The notes below the pieces were generated by a model that was given only the letters and a program-made list of their open reading frames with translations, was not told where the DNA came from and did not search any database. 64,000 nucleotides of DNA from Selaginella moellendorffii (lineage: Eukaryota > Streptophyta > Lycopodiopsida > Selaginellales > Selaginellaceae): assembly GCF_000143415.4 (NCBI RefSeq), contig NW_003314310.1:487236-551235 (forward strand). The letters are read 5' to 3'. This document shows positions 34,005 through 45,002 of the stretch, piece by piece (the first letter of the stretch is position 1; every line of letters begins with the position of its first letter). The translations under genes and the position numbers were made by a program.

Positions 34005-35405
34005 CTAGAAGCACTTTCTGTGCACAATCGATGGACCCGACTCATCGTACTCGGACTTTGCAATCCACATCTGCGAGAAACGAAAAAGAAAAACAAGGCT
34101 GATAAGAAAAACGAGCAAAAGAATGTTGTGGTACCTGTTGGAAGGTGCTGAGCGAAGCCAGGATAGAACCTCCAATCCAGACGCTGTACTTCCTCTCCGG
34201 AGGAGCAACCACCTTGATCTTCATGCTGCTGGGAGCCAGTGCCGTGATTTCCTTGCTCATGCGGTCCGCGATGCCAGGGAACATTGTGCTGCCTCCGCTG
34301 AGGACGATGTTGCCGTAGAGGTCCTTTCGGATATCGACGTCGCACTTCATGATCGAGTTGTACGTCGTCTCGTGGATACCAGCGGCTTCCATTCCAATCA
34401 GAGACGGCTGGAACAGCACCTCGGGGCACCGGAACCTCTCGGAGCCGATGGTGATCACCTGCCCATCCGGAAGCTCGTATGTCTTCTCCATCGAGGAGCT
34501 TTGCCTGGAGCTCTCCAGCTCCTGCTCGTAGTCCAGGGCGACGTACGCCAGCTTCTCTTTCATGTCTCTCACGATCTCACGCTCCGCCGTGGTGGTGAAC
34601 GAGTAGCCTCTCTCGGTCAGGATCTTCATGAGCGAGTCAGTCAAGTCGCGACCGGCAAGGTCCAGCCTGAGGATTGCATGGGGCAGTGAGTAGCCTTCGT
34701 AGATTGGAACAGTGTGCGTGACACCGTCACCCGAGTCGAGAACAATACCTGATCACAAACCACGATCATACAACGTGTTAGAGGGAAAAACAAAAGTAGA
34801 ACCAACTTGAAGCATCATGTCTATCGCAAGCAACGAAGAAAAGAAACACGCATCAACCATCTTGTCTAGAACAAGCAAGGGATAAAAAAACTCCATACCG
34901 GTAGTGCGTCCACTCGCGTAGAGTGAAAGGACTGCTTGGATCGCCACGTACATGGCCGGGACATTGAAGGTCTCGAACATGATCTGGGTCATCTTCTCGC
35001 GATTCGCCTTTGGGTTGAGCGGCGCCTCGGTGAGAAGAACCGGGTGTTCTTCCGGAGCCACACGGAGCTCGTTGTAGAAAGTGTGGTGCCAGATCTTCTC
35101 CATGTCGTCCCAGTTTGTGACGATCCCGTGCTCGATCGGGTACTTCAATGCCAGGATACCTCGCTTGGATTGCGCCTCGTCGCCGACATACGCATCCTTC
35201 TGCCCCATTCCAACCATGACGCCCGTGTGCTTGGGCCGGCCCACAATGCTGGGAAACACGGCCCTGGGAGCATCGTCTCCGGCAAATCCAGCCTGCAAGA
35301 ACACACCCCCCGGATCAAAATCCACAAGAAACCGCGCCAGGAGCGCACCTTGACCATCCCGGATCCATTGTCGCACACCAGGGGCTGGATTTCTTCCTCC
35401 GCCAT
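34005..35405 (-). CDS. Actin
   Basis: The start [19 protein letters not shown] is followed by an intron, then [87 protein letters not shown] and [19 protein letters not shown]. The last exon is [20 protein letters not shown]. Length about 377 residues, as usual. Intron positions (after GMVK, after SGRTTG, and between FQQ and MW) match the conserved plant actin pattern. All nucleotide-binding loops are present and the gene appears functional. Confidence 0.98.
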
Positions 35406-35779
35406 GGAGAAACTCGCTAGAAACAGGGCGCTAAGCGAGAGCGGCGATGTGAGCCACAGAGCTCGATCGATCAGACCTGTGACGAGCCCGGGGATGGATC
35501 GATCGATGGATCGCCTCCTCCAATAATCCCGACGCTGTCGCAGTCGCCCACACAAAAAGCTTGAAACAATAGGGCGGTGGCCACTGTGGTCCGTGCAGGC
35601 CAATCCCAGCCGTCGATCCGGGAATAGTTTTTAAAATCGCGAGACGCCGCCTGGGCGGGAAGGATGAAAACTCTCAAAGAAGCCCAGTCAAAAACAATCA
35701 GCCCCAGTCAAAGAAGGCAAGAATTTCTTATTGATTTTATTGATCTACAAAATGAGATTTACCATTTGTAAATTCTACT

Positions 35780-36100
35780 CTAAAAATTTTTCTTCTCCTC
35801 CTTCTGCTTTGAATCTTCGTGATCCATATTGCAAATGTTGATATTGATGTTGATGCTGTTGTTGTTTTTGTTGTTCTTCCTCCCTTTCATGTGCTTAGGA
35901 CGTTGATGATCATGATCATCCACCTCTGGAGGATATATTTGATCAGAATTGGAGGCTGGTGCTACTGCTGATAAATCCTGAGCAGCAACACCATTATCCT
36001 CCAGAGACAGAAGCTCTCTTTTACTCAAAGAAGAAGAAGAAGAAGATAATGTAAGAGTGGCAAAGGAAAACAATAGAAAGCACAACAAAGCAGCCTTCAT
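35780..36100 (-). CDS. Small secreted peptide precursor, unknown family
   Basis: A 106-codon ORF. Residues 1-19 (MKAALLCFLLFSFATLTLS) are a clear signal peptide, followed by a Ser run and a basic SKRELL stretch. The rest is hydrophilic: a variable acidic part, then DDHDHQRPKHMKGRK, Asn-rich NNKNNNS, and DHEDSKQKEEKK at the end. It lacks the Cys content of defensins and has no exact CLE or RGF motif, though a short processed peptide is possible. A broken paralogue lies at 36540-36906. ATG 36100 was chosen over the upstream in-frame start because the signal peptide begins there. Confidence 0.6.
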   Translation of the reverse strand: MKAALLCFLLFSFATLTLSSSSSSLSKRELLSLEDNGVAAQDLSAVAPASNSDQIYPPEVDDHDHQRPKHMKGRKNNKNNNSINININICNMDHEDSKQKEEKKNF

Positions 36101-36161
36101 TGTTGTAGTAGTAGTGATGGATGGAGAGCTGATTCTCAATGGTTGGAGCTTGGAGGGCTTA

Positions 36162-36435
36162 TGTATTATGTTACAAGGTCCAGCATGCATTGTCCATGCA
36201 ATCACAAATTGCACCATTAGTCCAAATCCAAGATTACAGGATAGATTGTCAGGATGGCCGAGCGGTCTAAGGCGGCAGACTCAAGTTCTGCTTGTATTAT
36301 GTTATGTATTATGTTACAAGGTCCAGCATGCATTGTCCATGCAATCACAAATTGCACCATTAGTCCAAATCCAAGATTACAGGATAGATTGTCAGGATGG
36401 CCGAGCGGTCTAAGGCGGCAGACTCAAGTTCTGCT
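36162..36435. repeat. 143-bp tandem duplication spanning the 5' part of a tRNA gene
   Basis: The stretch from TGTATTATGTTACAAGG through the tRNA anticodon arm occurs twice (36162-36292 and 36305-36435) at an offset of 143 bp with near identity. A 12-bp TGTATTATGTTA repeat sits at the junction. Confidence 0.95.
36248..36292 (+). pseudogene. Truncated tRNA-Leu(CAA) gene
   Basis: Contains the first 45 nt of the tRNA (acceptor 5' strand, D-arm, anticodon arm) identical to the intact copy at 36391, then breaks off after TTCTGCT. The variable and T arms are missing. Confidence 0.9.
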
Positions 36436-36474
36436 CCTCATGCGAGGGCGTGGGTTCAAATCCCACTTCTGACA
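36391..36474 (+). tRNA. trnL-CAA: tRNA-Leu (anticodon CAA)
   Basis: 84 nt. Acceptor GTCAGGA pairs with TTCTGAC, with discriminator A. The D-arm has GGCCGAGCGGTC (A-box). Anticodon stem GCAGA/TCTGC encloses loop CTCAAGT with CAA at 36425-36427. The long variable arm (CCTCATGCGAGG) is typical of Leu. The T-arm TGGGTTCAAATCCCA carries the B-box. No intron. A TTAAAGG spacer follows; no T-run terminator is evident right after. Confidence 0.95.
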
Positions 36475-36539
36475 TTAAAGGAAAAAATGGATGATTGGTT
36501 AGAGACAAAAACATTCTTGAAACTTTTATTGATTTGACA

Positions 36540-36906
36540 AATGAGAACATAAAAGGATTGAACTTTTTCTCCTCTTCCTTGCTTTGAATCTTCATGATCG
36601 ATGGACTTCCTCCTCCAAACATTGTTGTTGTTATTGTTGTTGCTCCACCTGTGATTGCGAGAGCCATGGACTGGAGAACTTCCATCTTCATGAACATGAA
36701 CATGATGATGATCATCCATCTCCCGAGGGTGCATTAGAGATGTGGATGCTGATTCTCCAACGGACGCGCTGATGAACTTCATGATGCTGATTCATCAACG
36801 GACCGCTGATGAGTCATAAACACCAGCACCATTTTCCAAAAGCTCCCTTCGACCCAAAGAGAGTGGCAAAAGCAAACATCAGGGACAAAACCAAAGCAGC
36901 CTTCAT
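36540..36906 (-). pseudogene. Broken paralogue of the small secreted peptide gene
   Basis: ATG 36906 opens MKAALVLSLMFAFATLFGSKGAF…, clearly related to the signal peptide at 36100, but the frame stops after 30 codons at 36814. Other frames then recover family features: an NGAGVYDSSAV stretch, DDHHH, an Asn run, and KSIDHEDSKQ, the same end as the intact copy. A 30-bp CATCAGCG..TCCGTTG repeat occurs inside. Either a frameshifted pseudogene or a gene with unusual splicing. Confidence 0.6.
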
Positions 36907-37093
36907 TCTTATATTTGCAAAACGAATAACACATTTCCAGCCCTGGTCAACGCTGGAGGTTTGGCATGGGTTGGCCCGTGATTCCCGTCTGGAATTTTGA
37001 TCTTTGGCTCACCAAATTCCAGTTTTCCTTCCAGTTCTTGGTAGTTCTTTTCTTCCAATTGCCTCGATTATCTTCTTTCGCGGACGCACTACG

Positions 37094-37788
37094 ATGGCGA
37101 TCCTGATTCTTCTCGCGATTGCGGGGGCCCTGGCATCATCCCAGCAGCAGCAAATCCACGCGCAGCAGCTTCCCCAAGGCTGCGGTCCAAAGCTCGGAGT
37201 TCTCCTCCCTTGCCTTCCATTCTTGCAGGGCCAGGGAAGCAATCCCACGCAGCCGTGCTGCAATGGCCTGGAAACGGTCGTCAAATTGAATCCAGCGTGC
37301 CTGTGCGCGCTCGTGAATTCTCAGTTGGGTAATCGGATCAATATCACGCTCGCGCTCTCGCTTCCCAGCCTCTGTAACTTGGCCGGAGTGACCATCGATC
37401 TTTGCAACCCCACCGGTAAGTTCTCTTTCAAAATCTAAGTTCTCGATGGTTCTCTGGGGTGTTTTGTGTAGGTCCTCCTGTGGTATCGCCACCGGTTCTA
37501 GCACCTCCAACGCCACTATTGTCGCCCCCATATCCTTCGCCAGCGCCTCCAGTTGATTATACTCCGCCACCTCCTATTCTTTCGCCATATCCTGGTGGAT
37601 CAACTGGATCATCACCAACACCGCCTCTTTTAAGTCCAACTGGATCACGAACAGTCCCGCCACCCTCTTCAAACGAAGAGTCAGATTATCAGATTCCATC
37701 AACCAGCGATGGAAATCATGTGAAAATCTCTGTGAAGAGGACTTGTTGGAACTTTGCTGTGCTCTTTTCTTGCTTAAGTTTGATATGA
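37094..37788 (+). CDS. GPI-anchored non-specific lipid transfer protein (LTPG/xylogen-like)
   Basis: Two exons (37094-37415 and 37473-37788) with a 57-nt intron. Signal peptide MAILILLAIAGALASS. The eight-cysteine motif is complete with spacing C-9-C-14-CC-12-C-1-C-22-C-9-C. After the LTP fold comes a Pro/Ser-rich linker (PPVLAPPTPLLSPPYPSP and similar) that is probably O-glycosylated, then a hydrophobic C-terminus (NFAVLFSCLSLI) fitting a GPI-attachment signal. Predicted at the plasma membrane/cell wall, carrying cuticle or suberin lipids. Confidence 0.9.
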
Positions 37789-38019
37789 TAATGTATTGGT
37801 TTGCAATCACTATTTTTTTTAATTATCACTTATGTTGCCAGCAAAGTTCTCAAAACCTATTATGAGAACTTAAGCACACAAGTTTTAGTTTTCTTATCTT
37901 TTATCCAAGGTTTAACAAGTATTAATCAGTTTACAACTTATAAAATTATAGTCTTATACAAATAACTTCATATTAAAAATATAATAAAATTTTTATTTTC
38001 TTAGAGAAAATTTTAAATA

Positions 38020-38310
38020 TTTTGCTGCATGTTGCATGCAGCAGTGCTTGATTTTCTTAATAGTGGTGTTATTTTTGTTTAGTATTATTTATTGATCCAG
38101 TTGATCAATTGTAAGCTTATAATTATAAACATGTTTATAATTTATAAACACAACATTAAATATGATTAAATGGTAGAATGAGCTAGAATATACTAGGAAG
38201 TGTTTATGAGAATTTATAAATTATAAATACAAGATTAATCTAAATGAATAGCAATCCTTAAATGGTAGAATATCTCAAAATGTTCAAGCATATTCTAGAC
38301 ATATTTAACA
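38020..38310 (+). repeat. Dispersed AT-rich repeat, copy 2
   Basis: Same family and orientation as 13330-13650. The copy ends close to the lectin-like pseudogene. The flanking 37789-38019 is AT-rich with no gene. Confidence 0.65.
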
Positions 38311-38364
38311 AGAAAACCAAAATTCAAAGCACATTGTAAAAAACAATTGTTTTCTAGTTTTTAT

Positions 38365-39227
38365 CTATGGAAAGCGTTTCAAAATTTTGTTATTATTTGA
38401 ACCAATTATGTAGAAAAATCCGTCATCCTCAACATAAAGTATTGTTGATTTACAGCTTGGACAATGAAAGTTTAAAAACCATATTTCTATATCTTTATTA
38501 TTAATTTTTTAGTTTCTAACTGTAACAGGCAACCAATTCCTTTATTAGTAGTCAAACTTTCCCATAAAACATGTTCCATTTTCCATGTGAAGACTAAATT
38601 GCAATTTTTATTGAGACTTAATGCATAATAACCATATGGAGAAATTAAAAGATTTAATTTGAGTTAATACGATCCTAAATCATATTTTTCACCACTCACA
38701 AGACTAGACCTGTATATCCAACAATTAAGATCTGTATTTAGATAACTTCTATGGGTATTGATCATAATATTATTGTTATTTTCAAATTCAGTACTAGGCC
38801 TCTTATATCTTCTAGTATTTAGAAGTTTATATTTGATACCAACAAAATTCAAAGTAGCAACTATATAACCATAATTTCCCACACGAGCTTCTTTTAATAC
38901 ATCTAATAAAAGGCTATTAAGTTTTCCTAGAATTTCTTCTCCTGGTGCTCCTGTTCCTGTTAAACTCATACTACACATGCCATGAGGCTTTTTACTATAG
39001 ATCGAAATGCCAACTTCAACAACTTCGTTTGCTAAATAGAGATAATCAGTCCAAGTAAATGTGCCATAGTATTTTTGTGTTTCTACTATTTTTGTATCCA
39101 TCAACTCTATTAAAGATTTTCCTATTCTGTTAATATCATCTCTATTAATATAATTGTAAAGTGAAATAGCATCCCAATTTACAACATCTGCTTCAACAAC
39201 TAGATATGCTAATTTCAAAATTAACAT
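38365..39227 (-). pseudogene. Lectin-like (B-lectin type) protein with one premature stop
   Basis: ATG 39227 opens a possible signal peptide (MLILKLAYLVVEA), then NWDAISLYNYINRDDINRIG and a TGTGAPGEEILGKLN block of unknown fold. The reading continues to VSGEKYDLGSY and a TAA at 38664-38666. The related copy at 59453 has TTA (Leu) at this position. Past the stop the frame stays open to 38365 and reads a bulb-type lectin-like part (ISPYGYYALSL, NCNLVFTWK, VEDDGFFYIIGSN). A single substitution therefore separates this locus from a coding gene of about 287 codons. Function unknown; B-lectins usually bind mannose. Confidence 0.6.
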
Positions 39228-39331
39228 AAGAAGAATAATAACAAACTAATAAGGAAGAAAAGTAAGGTAATAAGCAAAAAAGCTGCCTAATAAAACAATT
39301 GTCAATTAAAGTATAATGGGAAGAGAATGGT

Positions 39332-39340
39332 TTAGGGTTT
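39332..39340 (-). promoter_or_regulatory. Telo-box before the RCC1-repeat gene
   Basis: TTAGGGTTT within TTTAGGGTTTAGGG, 14 bp before the ATG at 39354. This is the usual position for this plant promoter/5' UTR motif. Confidence 0.5.
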
Positions 39341-39353
39341 AGGGCTTTGGAAG

Positions 39354-40800
39354 ATGATAGGTTTGGCGCGGAGGAGGAATGTGCTAGGGCGCGTGCTCCA
39401 CACCGCGGCGGTGTACAGCTTTGGCGATGGCAGCAATGGCGCCCTTGGCCAGCCCCATTCCTTCACGAACGATTCCTTTGAGCCGGCCCCAGTGCCAGAC
39501 CTGCCCCCATCGATTGCGCGCGTCGCCTGTGGCCACTACCACTCCCTAGCTCTCACGCAATCCGGCGAGCTATGGGCATGGGGGAGGAACAACGAGGGGC
39601 AGCTAGGCCGCGGCGAGAAATCCATTCTAAGGTAAGCATTCTTTTGTTTGTTGGTAAAAACAAACATCTTTCTTGCGTTTTCTCGATCCAGTGCGGCTAC
39701 TATCACTCCACAGCGAGTGAGGGGAATGGAATCCACCAGAGTTAGAGCGGCAGCGGGGTCTGGAGTGGTGTCCATGGCGATTTGCGAGGATGGATCGCTC
39801 TGGTCGTGGGGGTCGTCCAAGAGAGGCCAGCTTGGTCTCGGACTTGGAGTGACTAGATCGCTACTTCCACAAAAGATCCATGCACTGGCTGGGAAAAGTG
39901 TTCTTCAGGTGCTATAGGTACCTTCTCACACATCTTTGATCTTCCTCGAGAGTAATTCTTCTTTTTCTTCTCAAAGGTGTCGCTTGGATGGGGTCACGCT
40001 CTAGCTTGCACGATGGATGGCGAGCTATTCTCGTGGGGCTACCACGACTCTGGACGTCTCGGCTATTTGCTCCCGCAAGATCAACCTTCGATGATCCAGC
40101 CTTCGAAGAATACTCTCGATCGCAACGACGTTGGAGAGAAGATGTTGATGGAGCAACTGCGTAAAGAGGACGCCCCGATCTTGCAGTGGGAACCAAAGCT
40201 CGTGGAACTTCCAGAGCCATGCAAGATCATCCAAGTTGCCTGTGGCCTCGACCACTCTCTTGCGCTCTCCGGTAAGCATTGAAATCGTTCTTCCTCGAGC
40301 CAGATCGTTTGTCTATCGTTCTTGCAGAGAGCGGTCTACTCTTTAGCTTTGGAGACAACAGCACCGATCAACTCGGTCGCGAAATCACCGAGGATTCACC
40401 GATTATCTCCCGCGTTGGAGGCGATCTAGAAGGCAAGCAAGTAGTCGCGATTGGAGCCGGATGGGGCCACTCGTTGGCTGTCGAGAGATGCTCGAGGGCT
40501 GCCTATACTTGGGGTTGGTCGTCTGGTTCGCAGCTGGGACGCTCTGGCCCGAGCTCGGTTCCAAAAAAGCTGGAAGAACTAGACGATCCGGTTGTCTCGG
40601 TGGCTGGAGGACGCGTCCATTCGCTGGCCTTGACGTCCAAGCACCAAGTTTGGACGTGGGGGTGTGGCCGGAATGGTCGTCTTGGCCTGGGAAGCTCGAG
40701 AGACGAGAATCTGCCTGTGTTGGTGGACAGCTTGGAAGAACACGCAGAAGTTATAGACGTTTGTTGTGGATACGATCACAGTTTACTTCTCGCTCGGTGA
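39354..40800 (+). CDS. RCC1-repeat protein
   Basis: Seven-bladed beta-propeller of the RCC1/UVR8-like family, recognised from repeats of the type VACGHYHSLALTQSGELWAWG, SWGSSKRGQLGLG, VACGLDHSLALS, SFGDNSTDQLG, GAGWGHSLAV, VAGGRVHSLAL, WTWGCGRNGRLGLG and CCGYDHSLLLA. It starts MIGLARRRNVLGRVLHTAA, an Arg-rich presequence-like N-terminus compatible with organellar import (as for RUG3-type RCC1 proteins). Introns lie near 39632-39691, 39905-39976 and 40272-40326. It lacks the UVR8 C-terminal tail. It ends 93 bp from the GAPN stop on the other strand. Confidence 0.88.
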
Positions 40801-40893
40801 CACGATCTAAAGTTTGAAAAGACTTGCGATCTGAGAATAAAAGCATTAGAGTTACGAGGTTTTTGTGTCTCAAAGGAGCTTACCAAATATCTT

Positions 40894-43612
40894 TCATTTG
40901 TATGTAATGCGTGTGCAAAGACAGTTGTGCGTGTTGGCCCGAAGAAAAAAAGGTGAAGAGAGCTTTGTAGTCGTCGGGGGAGTCTTTAGCCTTGACGAAG
41001 GGATTAGAGAATGCATGGCGCAGTAGCCACACGGCGCTCCTCTCATAGCTTCAAAATCTCCGGCATCCAGCTGCCTTTCCGGTTCCTTGTACTCGTAGTC
41101 ACCCACAGCTGAAAACAAGGAAACGCTCGTTCCATTGCCAAACCTTTCAACTCCAGAAAAAGAATCTTACCCAAAGAGTACGAGGCGCTTGGCAGATTGA
41201 TAACTGTAGTCTTGATCTTGGTCATAAAGTTGATGCTATTGGTCACTCCTTGCGAGCCAATTCCGCTATCGCGAATTCCCTGGTCAGATAGAAAGAAAAC
41301 TTAGGAAAAAGGACGTCCTTGCAAGTGAATTACCTGGAAGGGAAAATGATCTGGACCCCGTGCAGGAGCCGCGTTGATTTGGATAGTCCCGCTTTCCATT
41401 GCATCACTCACAAGTATCGCTTTGTTAATGTCTTTCGTGAAAACACACCCCTGCACAAATACAAGAGAAACTTCCCGTAAAGTAATTCTTCCCGTGGTTT
41501 AAAGCACAGACCTGGAGACCGTATTTGCTAGAGTTGCAGTGTTCTATGCCTTCCTCCACACTCTTGATGCGCATGACGGGAATCACAGGACCAAAGGGCT
41601 CTTCCCAAGCGATTCTCATTTCAGTTGTCACATTATCAATGAGCAGCGGCCATATTTTGTTACCTCGCCTCTTCCACCCCTGAGAAGAGAAGAAGAACGT
41701 GAAGGTTTGCCAAAGCAGCACTGTAAAAAATACTTACCTGGCAAATCTTGGCACCGTTGTCGATCGCGTCTGCTACAAGAGACTCAATGAAGTCCGCAGA
41801 TGCTTCACTAACAACGTCGACGATGTCGGTGTCAATTCTTTCTGGTGGCCCGATTTTAAGTTTCGCAATCTGTGCATTTACTTTGGAAACCAGCGCGTCA
41901 GCTATGCCTTCCATAGCCAGAACAATTTTTACTGCAGTACAACGCTGTCCACTACAAACAGAGATCCACGAAATTATTGGACTGACAAACAAAAACACAT
42001 TCCGATAGACTCACCTGTACGAAAAACCTCCCTTGATAATGTTAGTTGCTGCAAGGTCTAAATCAGCATCCTCGAGAACTATCATGGCATCTTTGCCCCC
42101 GAGCTCCATTTGTAAAGGTATCATTCCAGCTTTTTGTGAGATGGAAATTCCAGTCTCACAACCCCCTGTGAAACTACAGCGATGCAAAAGTCAATACTTT
42201 GCCTGCGATGCGAGAGAGTAGCTCACCTTATGCAGTTTACTAATGGATGCGTGGTCATATAATCACCCAATTCCGAGGCTTTGATCGTAACACACGAGAT
42301 CAGGCCCTTTGGAAATCCTGACATATGGAAACAGTGTATCATGTGGAGCGTCGAGACAGCACCCTGTGTTGGTGGTTTGATAACCACGGCATTGCCAGCA
42401 ATCAGAGCTGGTCCAATCTTGGAAACCGTAAGATTCACAGGATAGTTGAATGGAGGTATAGCAAGAATAATTCCCAGTGGCACCTGCGCAAACCATATAA
42501 TGAGAATGAAGAAAAAGAAAAGAGACGCTACCTTCGACGATAGACATAGTTTGTTCCTCTCATTTCCTGGGAACGAGTCCGAAACAAGGAACTTCCCCTG
42601 CGAGAGTATCCGGATTCCTTCTTCGGCAGTATAGGACAGCAAGTCCGCGGATCGCACAACCTGCAGTGATCCACACACAACAAAGAAAGCACCTTAGTTA
42701 AACAAAAACGGGATGCTCAAAAGCTGGTGCTTACGTAGAAACAGTAGTGCTTGTTGGTTTCATGATAATAATTTGGAAACCTCGGTGTAAGCATCCTTGT
42801 CTGGCTTTGCGACTTCTTTGATTAGGCACTCGGCAATCGCCTCCATGTTTTTCTTCTCCTTCATGACGCCCGCGACCTTGTGGAGCATTTCGGCACGCTT
42901 GAAAAGCGGTGTCTTGGCCCATGACTTCTGAGCTTCTTTGGCGCTGTGAAATGCTTTGTTCACCTCACAGCGTGTACACGCTGCATGAAATTCAGATGTT
43001 AGTCTGAAAGTAGAAAAAACAATCCTAGAGCAAGCTTAAACCGCACAAACTTTTGGTTCGTAGACAACAAAAAGATCAAACTTGACAGAAGATGGATCGA
43101 AGAAATCAAGACAAACTCTTCGAGTAATTCAAGAGAAACGAAAGAAATATCAAACAAGAAGGAATCCAATGAAAAAACAGACAATTTCAGAAAAACAACA
43201 GCAAGAGCACAGCACGAAATTTTTGGTTCGTAGACAGCACAAAACAAGATCGAACTTGCAGACATATTGCAAAAAATGATCGATCGAATGAAATCAAGAC
43301 AAACTCTTCGAGCTAAGAAAGATAATTCAAGACAAACAAAAGAAAAAATCAAACAAGAGGTAATCAAACTTTGGATCGACGAGGAACTAGATCTAAAATC
43401 CTAAAAACAGACAATGCGGCAGGACACTTACCCGTGATCGCGAAGAAGGGCTCCCGAGAAGTCGGATTGATGACAGGCAGCGACTCCTCTGACGACGAGA
43501 TTTTCCAGGCGCCATCGGCGTAGTACTTGAAGACGCCGTTGCCATCGACGATCTCGCCAAACGCATCGATCTCCTCGTCCACGCAGCAGCGGCAGTCGCC
43601 CCCAATCGACAT
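40894..43612 (-). CDS. Non-phosphorylating NADP-dependent glyceraldehyde-3-phosphate dehydrogenase (GAPN, ALDH11)
   Basis: Cytosolic enzyme oxidising G3P to 3-phosphoglycerate with NADPH production. It starts MSIGGDCRCCVDEEIDAFGEI, then FKYYADGAWKISSS and INPTSREPFFAIT. Cofactor-binding and catalytic parts include PLGIILAIPPFNYPVNLTVS, ALIAGNAVVIKPPTQGAV, the general-base glutamate in MELGGKDAM (about 42088-42113) and the nucleophile in SGQRCTA (about 41935-41950). The typical plant end NLPSASYSLG is not followed by a stop. The frame instead meets a GTAAG donor; splicing to a TTTTCAG acceptor at about 41112 adds about 70 residues ending at TGA 40894. The first intron (about 42985-43432) is exceptionally long for this region. 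Confidence 0.9.
43045..43372. repeat. Direct duplication inside GAPN intron 1
   Basis: Two related copies of about 150-165 bp (about 43045-43205 and 43215-43372) both contain TTTTGGTTCGTAGACA, AAATCAAGACAAACTCTTCG and a final AATCAAAC/CAAACAAGA. The duplication explains the unusual length of this intron. Confidence 0.85.
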
Positions 43613-43746
43613 AGCCCTAAAATTTGAAAAAGAAAAGAGTGCTAAGACTTAACCATTATGGCTTTAGAACTATCGACAGAGAAATTTCTTTACAGCAAAG
43701 GTTAGATCGATGGATGGGGAGAAAAGAATACAACGAATTTTTCCTA

Positions 43747-45002
43747 TCAGCTATAGTCGTCGTCGGCGAGAAACCCCTGGTATGAAGTTCCATTGAGCTC
43801 CCGGAAAACTTCCTTCCAGTTGGTTATCGACTGCGAGAGTGGCCCCCGGTGGATCTTCCATTGCCTGCTTCGCAGCCTCATCACTGGAACGCTCAAAAAC
43901 TCCTGGACGGTTCGTTGCATCTCCTGGAGTTTGATCCAAGATGAAGATCGCCAAAGAAAGAAGTAGCAAGAGTTACCTTTCGGTTCTTGACAAAGTCCTC
44001 GTAGTAAATGACCAGCAAGCGGGTGCCCTCGAAAGCGCGGAGCGCGTTCTTGATCATGAGGTCGTAGCGATCCAAGTTGTTCTTCAGGAATGCGACGTCG
44101 ACGGTCGGCTTGTAAGACGCGAGGAGATCGGCCTGCAAAAGCGAGAGATCGTTTCAGCAAAGCCAGGAGATCTTATTGCTCGTACCGCCTCTTCGGAGTG
44201 GACGTGTGAGACGTGAGTTCCATTCATTGGCTGCCTGCGATCGTAGGCATTGGCGAGGATGGAGATGAGACGCTTGAGTCCATTCCGGCGAATGAGAAGA
44301 ATCACCGAAACGCCTCGTCTCTTGAAGTAGCTTGAAACCTCGCTGCGATACTCCATAGCACCCTGGAGATCACACCAAGTTAGCAAGAGAGATAAACACA
44401 GCATTACTACCAGATTACCTGGTTTAGCATCCACTTAAAGCCCACCACCGACGTGCACGAGTTCTTCGAAGCGCTGTTGTGCCAGTCGAGATTGTACAGA
44501 GCGTCGAGAGTGTGCGAAACAATGGAGAAGTTGTGGCGTCGCGGACGAACGGAAAAAATCTCGCCATGCGAGGTGATGTTGGGGTGACTGTTTAGCAGAG
44601 TCTCAAACCATCCACTTCCGGATCGCTGCGTGGACAGGATGACAAAGTTGTGCACAGGAGTACAAGCGCATTCGCCCCTGGAAGGAAGGAAGAACATCAC
44701 AAAACAAAGCGTTCAATCGAATCGAAGAAAGGAAAGGAAAGCAAAGCTCTACTCTACCTGGAGTATGTCTTGGGCCTGGGATAGTGCTGTGCAAACTCAA
44801 GCTTGGCGAATCGCTGGGGGCAGAAATCCTCCTTTCTCCAGGCTTGTAGAAGCGGATCAAGCCTCAGGCTATGGTAGCTCAGGCCATGGTCGGCTCGCGA
44901 AAGGAAGAGGTAGACTCCAAGCACTCCAGCAACGAAGAGGATCGCGAGCTTCCACACAAGGCTCACGCGCAGGAACGATTTGCCACCATCCTGGACAACC
45001 AT
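43747..45002 (-). CDS. Type II membrane sulfotransferase
   Basis: Transfers sulfate from PAPS in the Golgi. After ATG 45002 a short cytosolic part leads to one transmembrane anchor (VWKLAILFVAGVLGVYLFL). The 5'-PSB loop is TQRSGSGWFETLL at about 44596-44640. The SVILLIRRNGLKRLISIL segment is the 3'-phosphate region, and LLVIYYEDFVKNRKEMQ fits the C-terminal PAPS/dimer part. It ends YQGFLADDDYS. Five exons with introns of about 50-90 nt. It resembles plant and bacterial NodH-type carbohydrate sulfotransferases; the substrate cannot be named from sequence. Confidence 0.85.

Noticed and set aside
35780-36100. RGF/CLE-type peptide hormone assignment
   Set aside because: The HQRPKH stretch is only superficially similar; the defining C-terminal motifs of these families are not present.
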